This document shows, in pieces, positions 52,416 through 60,896 of a DNA stretch of 64,000 nt. Made by a program: the position numbers and the translations under genes. The notes under the pieces are model-generated. The model had not been told where the DNA came from. It was given only the letters and a program-made list of their open reading frames with translations, and made no database searches. The stretch spans positions 1 through 64,000 of the forward strand of contig CAJTMW010000013.1 in assembly GCA_910577275.1 (NCBI GenBank), in the 5' to 3' direction. Position 1 is the first letter of the stretch; every line of letters starts with the position of its first letter. Origin of the DNA: an uncultured Lachnospiraceae bacterium (GTDB lineage: Bacteria; Bacillota; Clostridia; Lachnospirales; Lachnospiraceae).

Positions 52416-53711
52416 ATGAACTACACATTTTACGAAGCCGCCGCCCTGTTTTTTACATACTCTTTTTTCGCATGGGCAACAGAAACCATGGCGGCCACCA
52501 TAAAGGTAAGAAAATTCAGAAACAGGGGATTTGCCTCCGGTCCCTTTTGCTTTATCTACGGATTTACCGCAGTAATCCTCGGAATGTTCCTGCAGGACCT
52601 CCGCAGGGAGCCGTTTTTCCTGTTTCTGGGCTGCGGGGTAATTGCAACCGCCGTGGAATGGTTTACCGGAAAGCTTCTGGAGAAGATGAAACAGAAAAAG
52701 TGGTGGGATTATTCCGGCAAGAAGTGGAATTTTGCCGGATATATCTGTCTGCAATATTCCATTCTATGGGGACTTTTAGGTTTTCTGAGCGTTCAGTATT
52801 TAAACGAATGGGTATTGGATGTTTATCATATCCTGCCCGGTGTTCTGGGAAAAGTAATTGTCTGGACGCTTACGGCTGTCAGTCTCATAGATATTTCCGG
52901 TTCCCTGATGGCGGTTTATCATCTGGAAAAAAAGCTGCCTTTTCTGCTGGGGTGGAACCGCCGTCTGCAGGGATGGACAGCGGGAATTACGGAGAAGCTT
53001 ACGGGGCGGATAGAGGGTCGTATGCAAAAGGTTTATCCGGCAATTGCGAAAGAGCCGGAAGCCGAGGAAGCAAAGGACGGGGAAAAATGCGGAATCGTCC
53101 AGCTTTTCTGGCTGTTTTTTATTGGAGCCTTTCTGGGAGATATTGTGGAAACCATTTTCTGCCGGATTACGGCGGGAGTCTGGATGAGCAGAAGCAGTCT
53201 GGTATGGGGGCCTTTCAGTATTGTTTGGGGGCTGGCGATTGCACTTTTCACGGCCCTTCTTTTTAAGGACAGGGACAGGCCGGATTTTCATATTTTCTGG
53301 GCGGGGACATTCCTTGGGGGCGCTTATGAATATCTGTGCAGCGTCTTTACGGAAATTGTATTCGGAAAGGTTTTCTGGGACTATAGCAGTATGCCCTTCA
53401 ATCTGGGAGGAAGAATCAATCTTCTTTACTGCTTTTTCTGGGGGATTGCCGCCGTGGTGTGGCTGAAAATCCTTTATCCGAAGCTGGCTGTCGTCATTGA
53501 TTTTCTGCTGAAAAAAACGGGGCAGGCGCTGACCGTATTTTTTGCCGTGTTTATGGCAATGAATATCTGTATGTCCATGATGGCGCTGATTCGGTACGAT
53601 ACCCGGGCAGACGGAGCAGCGCCCGCTTACAAGTGGGAGCGGGTGATGGACGAGCGCTTTGGCGACGAGAGGATGGAGAGAATTTATCCGAATGCGATGC
53701 GGAGTTCTTAG
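52416..53711 (+). CDS. Membrane protein with two CmpB-type domains (putative ABC permease family)
   Basis: 431 residues, about ten hydrophobic segments. Both halves carry the family pattern: RNRGFASGPFCFIYGFTAVI in the N-half and RSSLVWGPFSIVWGLAIAL in the C-half, each followed by an Glu-rich helix and a DYS motif (WWDYSGKKWNFAGYICLQY, FWDYSSMPFNLGGRINLLY). This matches PF06541, usually a single-domain protein, so this is a tandem duplication. No ATPase is near; transport is not shown. Start follows GAGGAAGG. Its stop overlaps that of the convergent DUF3800 gene. Confidence 0.82.
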   Translation: MNYTFYEAAALFFTYSFFAWATETMAATIKVRKFRNRGFASGPFCFIYGFTAVILGMFLQDLRREPFFLFLGCGVIATAVEWFTGKLLEKMKQKKWWDYSGKKWNFAGYICLQYSILWGLLGFLSVQYLNEWVLDVYHILPGVLGKVIVWTLTAVSLIDISGSLMAVYHLEKKLPFLLGWNRRLQGWTAGITEKLTGRIEGRMQKVYPAIAKEPEAEEAKDGEKCGIVQLFWLFFIGAFLGDIVETIFCRITAGVWMSRSSLVWGPFSIVWGLAIALFTALLFKDRDRPDFHIFWAGTFLGGAYEYLCSVFTEIVFGKVFWDYSSMPFNLGGRINLLYCFFWGIAAVVWLKILYPKLAVVIDFLLKKTGQALTVFFAVFMAMNICMSMMALIRYDTRADGAAPAYKWERVMDERFGDERMERIYPNAMRSS

Positions 53712-54388
53712 CGTTTGAATAGTTTCTTTTGGATTCCTTTCAGAAAATCTTTTTTTAATTCCCGCCTGGAATGAAAAAGCAGTATCTCAGAGCGGGTAAG
53801 GCTTGAGGTTTCTGCCTTCAGGCGAAGCAGTTCCAGGGTACAGATGAGGTCAGCGGCCTGAAACAGTTTATAATTACGTGGTAAAACCTTCCGAATATCA
53901 TAATCCGCCAGTTCTGCGCTCAAAACAGCATTAAGAATTCGGCTTAATTCATGCTGACCGTTGTCGTAGTATAAAATTATTTTTTCAAACTTCTGAAAAT
54001 ATGTAAGATTTTCTTTGATGAAAATTGAGATTTCCCGGGAAATTCGTTCTGCCAGTTTAAGAGAGCTTTCAAATTCTTTTTTGGGGAAAATGAATGGCTG
54101 GTATTGAATGTCGCATTTAGACGTGAAGTAATATAGTTTTGTAAAAATACTTCTGCGTTCATTCGGCGGCAGATTCTGATAATCTCCCTCACGCCGGATA
54201 AGGGGTTCCGTATGTACGACATGATTTTGATACCCTAAATTGAACAGCTCATGGTTTAGTCTGGTAATTTCTGACGAAATATCTTTTGACTGTTCATGAA
54301 ATATCATTGCGATAATATAGTAGGGCGAATGCTTACTGTAATCTCCGAAATCACCAGATTCATCTACAAAGATGCTCAGTGTTTTCAT
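53708..54388 (-). CDS. DUF3800 domain protein
   Basis: 226 residues from ATG 54388, which follows AAGGAGACC; the longer frame to 54508 would read through the leader RNA. VDESGDFG (residues 8-15) near the N-terminus and the later FQAADLICTLELLRL are the DUF3800 hallmarks (RNase H-like fold with Asp-Glu). Function unknown; DUF3800 genes are often preceded by conserved structured RNAs, as here. Clearly A+T-richer than its neighbours. Confidence 0.9.
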   Translation of the reverse strand: MKTLSIFVDESGDFGDYSKHSPYYIIAMIFHEQSKDISSEITRLNHELFNLGYQNHVVHTEPLIRREGDYQNLPPNERRSIFTKLYYFTSKCDIQYQPFIFPKKEFESSLKLAERISREISIFIKENLTYFQKFEKIILYYDNGQHELSRILNAVLSAELADYDIRKVLPRNYKLFQAADLICTLELLRLKAETSSLTRSEILLFHSRRELKKDFLKGIQKKLFKR

Positions 54389-54401
54389 TGGTCTCCTTAT
54401 G

Positions 54402-54425
54402 AAAAAAGGCGGAGAGTCTCCCCGC
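54402..54425 (-). terminator. Intrinsic terminator in the leader of the DUF3800 gene
   Basis: On the minus strand GGCGG-GGAGACTCT-CCGCC followed by six T, ending 14 bases before the DUF3800 start. It would release a short RNA of about 80-90 bases and limit reading into the gene. Confidence 0.85.
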
Positions 54426-54492
54426 CTGTAGGTTGGACCCGGGTCATATGACCAGCCCGATAAAATTTTTGTTGAACAGATTAATATCTGTA
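54402..54492 (-). ncRNA. DUF3800-type leader RNA (candidate)
   Basis: From the promoter at 54525-54498 the RNA holds a hairpin ACAGAT-ATTA-ATCTGT (54492-54477), then the palindromic core with GGTCATATGACC and the overlapping GACCCGGGTC, then CCAACCTACA and the terminator hairpin. Weinberg and co-workers described several 'DUF3800' RNA motifs lying upstream of DUF3800 genes; this fits by place and shape. Which numbered motif cannot be told by eye. Confidence 0.65.
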
Positions 54493-54497
54493 TTTTT

Positions 54498-54525
54498 ATT
54501 ATATGCAAATAAGAAAAAATGTCAA
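54498..54525 (-). promoter_or_regulatory. Consensus promoter of the DUF3800 leader RNA
   Basis: On the minus strand TTGACA (54525-54520), 16 bases, TATAAT (54503-54498), both hexamers perfect. Confidence 0.85.
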
Positions 54526-54612
54526 CGCTTTTCAGAAATATAATAGAAATTTTATATATTTTTTACAGGTAAAGATTATACTGAATCATATGAAAGCAAT
54601 TTCCGCTTCCCA

Positions 54613-55296
54613 TCACCTCTCCGGCATCTTAAAATCCGCAAGGGCTCTGTTCAGATAGTCGTTAAAAGGCTTCATGACTCTGAAAATCTCCGCCGCCCTT
54701 GCAGGAAACATTTCTGCGTCCGCCACAGCTTCATCCCCCAGCGGATATTCCAGATACCAGCTCTTAAATTTCAGATATTCCGCCTGCGGATGCTCCTTTT
54801 CATATCCTGCGGGGACATTCTTAAGTGCGGTTCCTTTTACAGTGAAATATTTTTCAAACTCCGGGTCATGTATAAGCATTTCCCATTCTTCGCCGTTTCG
54901 GACAATATAATCCCGTACCATCGAGGTGGCGTCCTTAAACATATCTGCAAACAGGCCCCCGCCTAAAAAGGACTGGTTGCCGGGCTTTATCATAAGATAG
55001 TAGCCCACAGGAACAGGCAGCTTGCCCCTGGAGGAAATGTGGGCGCGAAAAGCGGGATTATAAGGGGATTTGTCATGGCTAAAACGGGTATCCCTCACAA
55101 GCTTAAAGGTAAGGTCCTTCGGATTATTATGTAAAATACTGCCGTCAAACTTTCCGATTTCCAGAATCAATGTCTGTATTAATTCCTCAAATTCGGCGTT
55201 TGCCTTTTTAAAGTCTGCCTTGTTCGCGTGATACCATTCACGGTTATTATTCCTGTCAAGTGCGGATAAATAATCGATAATAAACTGTGTATTCAT
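54613..55296 (-). CDS. TIGR02453/DUF2461 family protein
   Basis: 227 residues: LDRNNNREWYHANKADFKKA, KLVRDTRFSHDKSPYNPAFR and GYYLMIKPGNQSFLGGGLF are the family's conserved blocks. Function unknown. AAGGAGATGACAG precedes the start. Not obviously linked to its neighbours. Confidence 0.93.
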   Translation of the reverse strand: MNTQFIIDYLSALDRNNNREWYHANKADFKKANAEFEELIQTLILEIGKFDGSILHNNPKDLTFKLVRDTRFSHDKSPYNPAFRAHISSRGKLPVPVGYYLMIKPGNQSFLGGGLFADMFKDATSMVRDYIVRNGEEWEMLIHDPEFEKYFTVKGTALKNVPAGYEKEHPQAEYLKFKSWYLEYPLGDEAVADAEMFPARAAEIFRVMKPFNDYLNRALADFKMPER

Positions 55297-55383
55297 AATC
55301 TGTCATCTCCTTTACGCATTTTTGATAACGGAAGCTTCCTGTTTCATTAAACAACGCTTCTCCGCCTGTGTGACGGAAAAAAT

Positions 55384-56244
55384 TTATTTTTTTAATTTTC
55401 TGTACTCCTTCGGGCTAATCCCGAAATGCTTTCGGAAAGCCTCGCAGTAATAGCTGCTTCCGCCGAAACCGGCGGCAAAGGCGATTTCAGTGACGCTTTG
55501 GGTTGTGCCCAGCAAAAGGTCGATGCTTTTATTGAGCCGGTAGGCTATAAGGTATTGGCCGGGAGACTGGGACAGATGGCTTTTAAAAAGGCTTGAGCAC
55601 TTGCTCTTACAGCATCCGCCTGCGCGGGCAATCTGTTCAAGGGAAATGGGCGAACAATAATTTTTCTGAATAAAGCCCATCATTTTTCTCATACATTCCA
55701 GCTGCTCGCTGTCCACGGGAACCGATTCCCCGGAAAAATTCCGATAGAGCAGTTCAAAGATTCTGAAAAAGTTTTCCTGGACTAAAAAGGGCGACAGCTC
55801 GCTTTCCTCTCCGGTAAACAGCTCCGACGCAAGATTTACGATATCGGAGTGCCAGGGGATTTCATCGGAAAGAATCAGGTAAGGCGGCATGTGCTGTGCA
55901 AAAAACGGCATAACATACCGGGAACGGAACCAGTCGTTGGCGCACAAAAGACCGGGATGGAAAAGCACGCACAAAAATTCACATTCCTGCCTGCTTTTGG
56001 AAAATCCATAATGAAGCTGCCTGCTGTTAATCAGGATTCCTTTTTTCAGCTTTACCACTTCGCCGTTTACATTAAAATCCATGCCCCCGCTAAGCAGAAT
56101 ATTCATCTCGATGTCGTCATGCCAGTGGCTGACGGCGGAATAATTCGGATAAGTGGAGAGCAGCCCCCTTTTGGCATAGGCCGGAAATAAAGGGCGGTTG
56201 TAGGCTACATTTTCAGATAAATCGCTGTTGATGGAAAAACTCAT
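55384..56244 (-). CDS. AraC-family transcriptional regulator
   Basis: 286 residues. The N-terminal cupin (HWHDDIEMNILLSGGMDFNV, HYGFSKSRQEC) is a sugar-sensing domain; the C-terminal AraC HTH pair is ISLEQIARAGGCCKSKCSSL and SVTEIAFAAGFGGSSYYCEA with KHFGISPKEYR. Divergent from the MATE gene at 56381, which may be its target. AAGGAGG lies before its start on the minus strand. Confidence 0.93.
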   Translation of the reverse strand: MSFSINSDLSENVAYNRPLFPAYAKRGLLSTYPNYSAVSHWHDDIEMNILLSGGMDFNVNGEVVKLKKGILINSRQLHYGFSKSRQECEFLCVLFHPGLLCANDWFRSRYVMPFFAQHMPPYLILSDEIPWHSDIVNLASELFTGEESELSPFLVQENFFRIFELLYRNFSGESVPVDSEQLECMRKMMGFIQKNYCSPISLEQIARAGGCCKSKCSSLFKSHLSQSPGQYLIAYRLNKSIDLLLGTTQSVTEIAFAAGFGGSSYYCEAFRKHFGISPKEYRKLKK

Positions 56245-56380
56245 GGCGGCCTCCTTGCTGGAAGATTGTTATATTATTATAGCAGATAGCGGAAGTATTG
56301 GAAACAGGCGGATGCTATAGTAAATGACAAGATTACTCCTTGAAAATTTTTCATGGAAAAATTCTGTGGGGGAGACTGTG

Positions 56381-57736
56381 ATGAGAAGGAAGCTCGGAAA
56401 GAAGGATGAATTTTACGGCAAGCTGGTCGGACTCGTGTTTCCCATTGCCTTTCAGCAGTTTATGCTGTCCCTTGTAAGCGCTTCGGACGCGGTAATGCTG
56501 GGAAAGCTGAATCAGGATTCCCTGTCGGCGGTATCGCTGGCAGGACAGGTGATGTTTGTATTTAATCTGTTTCTTGCGGCTCTTACCATCGGGGCAAGCA
56601 TGTTTGCGGCACAGTACTGGGGAAAAGGCGATACGGATACGGTAGAGCGGATACTGGCTTTTGTTCTGCGGTTTTCCGTGATAGTTTCGGCAGTCTTTTT
56701 TGCCGGCGCGGAGCTTTTTCCGGAGCTCCTCATGAAAATTTTCACTTCCGAAGCAAAGCTGGTTTCCTACGGCGCGGATTATCTGCGGGTAGTTGGAAGC
56801 TCCTATCTTTTCTGCGGGGCTTCTCAGATTTATCTGTGCATTATGAAAAACAGCGGACATGCCGGGAAAAGTACGCTTATCAGCTCCTTTGCGGTGGTAC
56901 TCAATATATTGCTGAATGCCGTTTTCATTTTCGGGCTTTTGGGAATGCCGGCCATGGGAATAGCGGGAGCGGCGCTGGCCACCGTGACTGCAAGAGGAGC
57001 CGAGCTCATCTGGGCGGTTCTGGATTCCTTAAAGGAAGGGCATATCAGGCTGCGCAAAAGGTACGTTTCAGGCAGAGACAGAGCCCTGGAAAAAACTTTC
57101 TGGAAATACACCCTGCCGGTGCTTGGCAATGAGCTGGTCTGGGGCTGCGGCTTTACCATGTTCTCGGTAATCATGGGGCATATGGGGAGCGATGCGGTGG
57201 CGGCAAATTCCATTGCAGGCATTGTGAAAAATCTGGCAGTCTGCTTCTGCCTCGGGGTGGGAAGCGGCGGCGGAATTATTGTGGGAAACGAGCTGGGCGC
57301 GGGAAGGATGGCTCTGGCAAAGGAATACGGGGGCCGGTTGTGCCGGGTCAGCATCATAAGCGGAATTATCTCCGGGTTTTTCGTGCTCGTCATCTCGCCT
57401 GTAATTTTACACTTTTCATCCATTTCCGGTCAGGCCCTGTACTATTTGAAGTGGATGCTTGTGATGTGTTCCTATTATCTTGTGGGAAAGTCGGTCAACA
57501 GCACTACAATCGGAGGGATTTTCTGTGCGGGCGGCGATTCCCGGTTCGGGTTTTTGTGCGATGCGGTTACTCTCTGGGTGATTATTGTGCCGCTGGGATG
57601 CCTTGCGGCGTTTGTCTTAAAATGGCCGGTAACCGCCGTGTACTTTGTACTGAATCTGGACGAGATAATCAAACTGCCGGCGGTGTACCGCCACTACAAA
57701 AAATATATCTGGGTAAAGGATTTAACCAATACCTGA
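56381..57736 (+). CDS. MATE family efflux transporter
   Basis: 451 residues from ATG 56381 after GGGGGAGACTGTG; the in-frame start at 56324 lies in the promoter region. About twelve membrane segments; VGLVFPIAFQQFMLSLVSAS, SDAVMLGKLNQDSLSAVSL and GVGSGGGIIVGNELGAGRMA are MATE blocks of the NorM/DinF-like group. Third MATE gene of the window, not closely similar to the other two. Confidence 0.93.
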   Translation: MRRKLGKKDEFYGKLVGLVFPIAFQQFMLSLVSASDAVMLGKLNQDSLSAVSLAGQVMFVFNLFLAALTIGASMFAAQYWGKGDTDTVERILAFVLRFSVIVSAVFFAGAELFPELLMKIFTSEAKLVSYGADYLRVVGSSYLFCGASQIYLCIMKNSGHAGKSTLISSFAVVLNILLNAVFIFGLLGMPAMGIAGAALATVTARGAELIWAVLDSLKEGHIRLRKRYVSGRDRALEKTFWKYTLPVLGNELVWGCGFTMFSVIMGHMGSDAVAANSIAGIVKNLAVCFCLGVGSGGGIIVGNELGAGRMALAKEYGGRLCRVSIISGIISGFFVLVISPVILHFSSISGQALYYLKWMLVMCSYYLVGKSVNSTTIGGIFCAGGDSRFGFLCDAVTLWVIIVPLGCLAAFVLKWPVTAVYFVLNLDEIIKLPAVYRHYKKYIWVKDLTNT

Positions 57737-57754
57737 AACAGGAGGACGATTACT

Positions 57755-58375
57755 ATGACAATGAGAGAAAGAATTGCAAACGGAAAACTGTTTACCGACT
57801 ACTGCGAGGGACTTCCAGAGGACAGGGTACAATGTAAAAGGCGTATGATTGCCTTTAACGGCTCCTCGCCGGAGGATGCGGAAAAGCGCATGGAGCTTTT
57901 GAACGAATTGTTTGAGAAAAAGACAGACGCGTGGATAGAGCCGCCTTTTTACTGCTGCTACGGATATAACATCACAATAGGCGACGGCTCTTACCTGAAT
58001 TTTAACTGCAATTTTGTGGATGACGGCAAAATTATTATCGGCAAAAAGGTGATGTTCGGCCCGGCAGTTACCATCGCCACGGTGGGCCATCCGATTGTCC
58101 CGGATATGCGGGATTATATGTATACAGACCCGGTTACCATAGGGGATAACTGCTGGATTGGGGCAGGAAGCGTGATTTGCCCCGGCGTCACCATCGGGGA
58201 AAACTGTGTGATTGGCGCGGGAAGCGTTGTAGTGAAGGATATTCCGGCAAACAGCGTGGCTGTGGGAAATCCCTGCCGCGTGGTTCGGGGATTTGAAGAA
58301 AAAGATAAGATTTATTACTACAAGGACAGGAAAATTGAAGCTGAGGATTTGGAGGAGGAGAGAAAACTCCGCTGA
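57755..58375 (+). CDS. Sugar O-acetyltransferase (maltose type)
   Basis: 206 residues. N-terminal Mac domain MTMRERIANGKLFTDYCEGL, then hexapeptide repeats with EPPFYCCYGYNITIGDGSYL, VGHPIVPDMR (active-site His) and CPGVTIGENCVIGAGSVVVK. Acetylates sugars with acetyl-CoA, possibly for detoxification. 18 bases after the MATE stop with CAGGAGGA before the start, so likely co-transcribed with the pump. Confidence 0.94.
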   Translation: MTMRERIANGKLFTDYCEGLPEDRVQCKRRMIAFNGSSPEDAEKRMELLNELFEKKTDAWIEPPFYCCYGYNITIGDGSYLNFNCNFVDDGKIIIGKKVMFGPAVTIATVGHPIVPDMRDYMYTDPVTIGDNCWIGAGSVICPGVTIGENCVIGAGSVVVKDIPANSVAVGNPCRVVRGFEEKDKIYYYKDRKIEAEDLEEERKLR

Positions 58376-58414
58376 GCCGCCTGCCCGGATAAAAATTAAA
58401 TAAAAGCCGCCAAT

Positions 58415-58467
58415 GCGGATAAATCCGGTTTGCTTATACCTTCTGTCCGGATTTATCCGCTTTTTTT
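58415..58467 (+). terminator. Intrinsic terminator after the acetyltransferase gene
   Basis: GCGGATAAATCCGG (58415-58428) and CCGGATTTATCCGC (58447-58460), perfect 14-bp stem, then seven T. It ends the MATE-acetyltransferase unit. Confidence 0.95.
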
Positions 58468-58480
58468 ATAATAAGCCTGC

Positions 58481-58509
58481 TTGCGCATATCAGGCAAAGA
58501 AATTATAAT
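58481..58509 (+). promoter_or_regulatory. Promoter of the module-2 response regulator
   Basis: TTGCGC (58481-58486), 17 bases, TATAAT (58504-58509). It is directly followed by GTAGGCTGAT, a word that recurs before the module-2 ABC genes (60320). Confidence 0.65.
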
Positions 58510-58554
58510 GTAGGCTGATAAAAGCAGTCTGGCGCAGAAAGGAGCAGGGAATTA

Positions 58555-59277
58555 ATGAAACGGCTTTTTTTACTGGAGGATGATTTAAGTCTCATAAACG
58601 GATTGTCCTTTGCCCTAAAAAAACAGGGGTACGAGGTAACGGTCGCCCGCACTTCCCTGGAAGCGGAGGGGCTCTGGGCGGACGGAGAATATCATCTGGC
58701 GATTCTGGACGTGTCGCTGCCCGACGGCTCCGGCTTTGATTTCTGCCGGAAGATACGCAGAACCTCCAAAATACCAGTTATGTTCCTGACTGCCGCTGAT
58801 GAAGAAACGGATATTATTATGGGGCTTGATATCGGCGGAGACGACTATATAACGAAGCCCTTCAAATTGGCGGTGTTCCTGTCGAGGATTAACGCCCTGC
58901 TCCGCAGAAGCGATAACTTTAACAGTCAGGCCGCCATGCAAAGCGCGGATTTATCTGATACTGCCGTTACGGAGTTAAATTCAGGCGGCATCAGCGTCCG
59001 GCTTTTAAAGGGCGAGGTATATAAAAACGGACAGCTTTTAAACCTCACCGCAAGCGAGTATAAGTTGCTGTGCCTGTTTCTTGAAAATCCCGGCAGGATA
59101 CTCTCCCCGGAGCAGATTCTGGGGAAATTGTGGGACTGCAATGAAAGCTATGTGGATAATAACTCCCTTACAGTGTATATCCGAAGGCTTCGCACAAAAA
59201 TTGAGGATAATCCGGGGCAGCCGAAGCGGATTGTCACCGTCCGGGGCATGGGATATAAATGGAATACTGCGGATTGA
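58555..59277 (+). CDS. OmpR-family response regulator (module 2)
   Basis: 240 residues. Receiver: LLEDDLSL, Asp52 in LAILDVSLPDGSG, Lys in YITKPF; winged HTH with LGKLWDCNESYVDNNSLTVY and VTVRGMGYKWN. Starts after AAAGGAGCAGGGATTA. VanR/BceR-like. Followed after 8 bases by its kinase. Likely binds the TGTAGG repeats at 60319-60346. Confidence 0.94.
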   Translation: MKRLFLLEDDLSLINGLSFALKKQGYEVTVARTSLEAEGLWADGEYHLAILDVSLPDGSGFDFCRKIRRTSKIPVMFLTAADEETDIIMGLDIGGDDYITKPFKLAVFLSRINALLRRSDNFNSQAAMQSADLSDTAVTELNSGGISVRLLKGEVYKNGQLLNLTASEYKLLCLFLENPGRILSPEQILGKLWDCNESYVDNNSLTVYIRRLRTKIEDNPGQPKRIVTVRGMGYKWNTAD

Positions 59278-59285
59278 GGTGCGGG

Positions 59286-60323
59286 ATGAAAATATTTGTG
59301 AACCGGAAAATCAAAATGCTCTTTTGCAGTATATTTTTGTGTATTTTTGCCTTTGCGGTAATTTCGGCGCTGCTTCTGGAATTTTTGGGGAAGGGGGCGG
59401 GGCTTCCCGTCATGATTTGCGCGTTATGTATGAGCGCCGCAATACTGATTCTCTGTTACAGGTATTTTCTTGAGCAGCACAAAATTATGGAAGACGCCAT
59501 ATCCCGGATTACGGAATATCTCTCCGGCAACAGGGAGATAACCATTGAATGTAACGACGAGGGAGAGTTGTACCGACTGTTCCATGAAGTCAATTCTCTG
59601 GTTTCCATTATGAATGCCCATGCCGAGAACGAAAAAAATGCAAAAAAATTCTTAAAGCGTACCATATCGGATATTTCACATCAGTTAAAAACGCCCCTTG
59701 CCGCTCTCAACATTTATAACGGACTGATACAGGAGGAAGCAAAGGAATTTCCCGGGATTCTGGAGCTTGGCCGGCTTTCCGAGCAGGAGCTTGACCGTAT
59801 AGAAACGCTGGTGCAGAATCTCTTAAAAATCACAAAGCTGGATGCGGGGACGATTGTATTGGAAAAGTCCCTGGAAAGTGTGTCCGGGCTTGCCGAAAGC
59901 GTAAAGGAGCGCTTTGCGTTCCGCGCCGGGCAGGAGGGAAAAGAAATCATTTTATCGGGCGATAAGGAAACCGCGCTTTTATGCGACCGGAGCTGGATTA
60001 CCGAAGCCGTGGGCAACCTTGTCAAAAATGCCCTTGACCACACAAAAGAGGGGAATTTTATCCGTATTGAGTGGCGGGCCTTTGCCTCTGTTGTCCAGAT
60101 TGCAGTAAAAGATAACGGCAGCGGCATCCATCAGGAGGATTTGCCCCACATCTTTAAACGGTTTTACCGAAGCCGGTTTTCCAAGGATACTCCGGGGATT
60201 GGCCTTGGCCTGTCCTTAACAAAAGCGATTGCAGAAGCCCATAACGGAACGGTGGAAGTTGAAAGTACGAAAGGCGGCGGAACCTCTTTTACAATGAATT
60301 TTCTGATTCCTACAAAATTGTAG
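59286..60323 (+). CDS. Sensor histidine kinase (module 2)
   Basis: 345 residues from ATG 59286. Two adjacent membrane segments (MLFCSIFLCIFAFAVISALL and GLPVMICALCMSAAILILCY) with hardly any loop between them: an intramembrane-sensing kinase. H-box RTISDISHQLKTPLAALNI, N-box LVKNALDHTKEG, G-boxes KDNGSGIHQED and GIGLGLSLTKAI. Such kinases commonly rely on the partner ABC transporter as the true sensor. Confidence 0.94.
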   Translation: MKIFVNRKIKMLFCSIFLCIFAFAVISALLLEFLGKGAGLPVMICALCMSAAILILCYRYFLEQHKIMEDAISRITEYLSGNREITIECNDEGELYRLFHEVNSLVSIMNAHAENEKNAKKFLKRTISDISHQLKTPLAALNIYNGLIQEEAKEFPGILELGRLSEQELDRIETLVQNLLKITKLDAGTIVLEKSLESVSGLAESVKERFAFRAGQEGKEIILSGDKETALLCDRSWITEAVGNLVKNALDHTKEGNFIRIEWRAFASVVQIAVKDNGSGIHQEDLPHIFKRFYRSRFSKDTPGIGLGLSLTKAIAEAHNGTVEVESTKGGGTSFTMNFLIPTKL

Positions 60324-60362
60324 GCTGATTGTAATATGGGTGTAGGGATGCTCTGTTATAGT
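60309..60362 (+). promoter_or_regulatory. Activated promoter of the module-2 ABC genes with 11-bp repeats
   Basis: TGTAGG (60319), TGTAAT (60330) and TGTAGG (60341) begin exactly 11 bases apart, over the place of the -35, before TATAGT (60357-60362). The first repeat is also the right arm of CCTACAA-AA-TTGTAGG (60309-60324). This fits binding of an OmpR-type dimer on one face of the helix. Confidence 0.65.
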
Positions 60363-60458
60363 CGGTTTGTCAGATAAACAATCCCGCAGCAGCCGCCAAA
60401 TGCCGGCAGGTATTCGCCTGGCTCGTTGCCCGCGGGAATGAAAAGAGGTGTTTGGAAT

Positions 60459-60896
60459 ATGAATTTGTTAGAAGTCAGTAAAATCTGCAAGACCTACGGC
60501 AGCGGTGAAACTGCTGTCAGGGCGCTTAGTAACGTCAGCTTTTCCGTTCCAAAGGGAGAGTATGTGGCGATTGTGGGGGAGTCCGGCTCCGGCAAAAGCA
60601 CGCTCCTTAATATGATTGGCGCTCTTGATAATCCCACGTCAGGGAAAGTGTGGATTGACGGAAAGGATGTTTTTTTCCATGATACAAGGCCGGCGCTGAT
60701 TCTTGCGGACGAACCCACGGGCAATCTGGATTCGCTAAACAGCAGCGAGGTCATCGCCCTGCTCAGGGAAGCGTCCCGCAAATACGAGCAGACCATCGTC
60801 ATGATTACCCACAACCGCAGCATTGCGCAGGCCGCCGACCGGGTATTGCAGGTATCGGACGGGGAACTGACTGATTGGGGGAGGTGTCGGGAATGA
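60459..60896 (+). pseudogene. ABC transporter ATPase with an internal in-frame deletion (module 2)
   Basis: 145 residues instead of about 226. Walker A GESGSGKST (40-48) is followed normally to WIDGKDVFFHD (about 75), then jumps directly to RPALILADEPTGNLDS, the Walker B and D-loop region, and THNRSIA (H-loop). The Q-loop, the helical subdomain and the LSGGQ signature are gone. Compared with the intact paralogue at 48079 the gap is 81 residues, in frame. It cannot form a normal ATPase sandwich; either a broken gene or one that needs another ATPase. The stop overlaps the start of an intact-looking permease gene. Confidence 0.85.
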
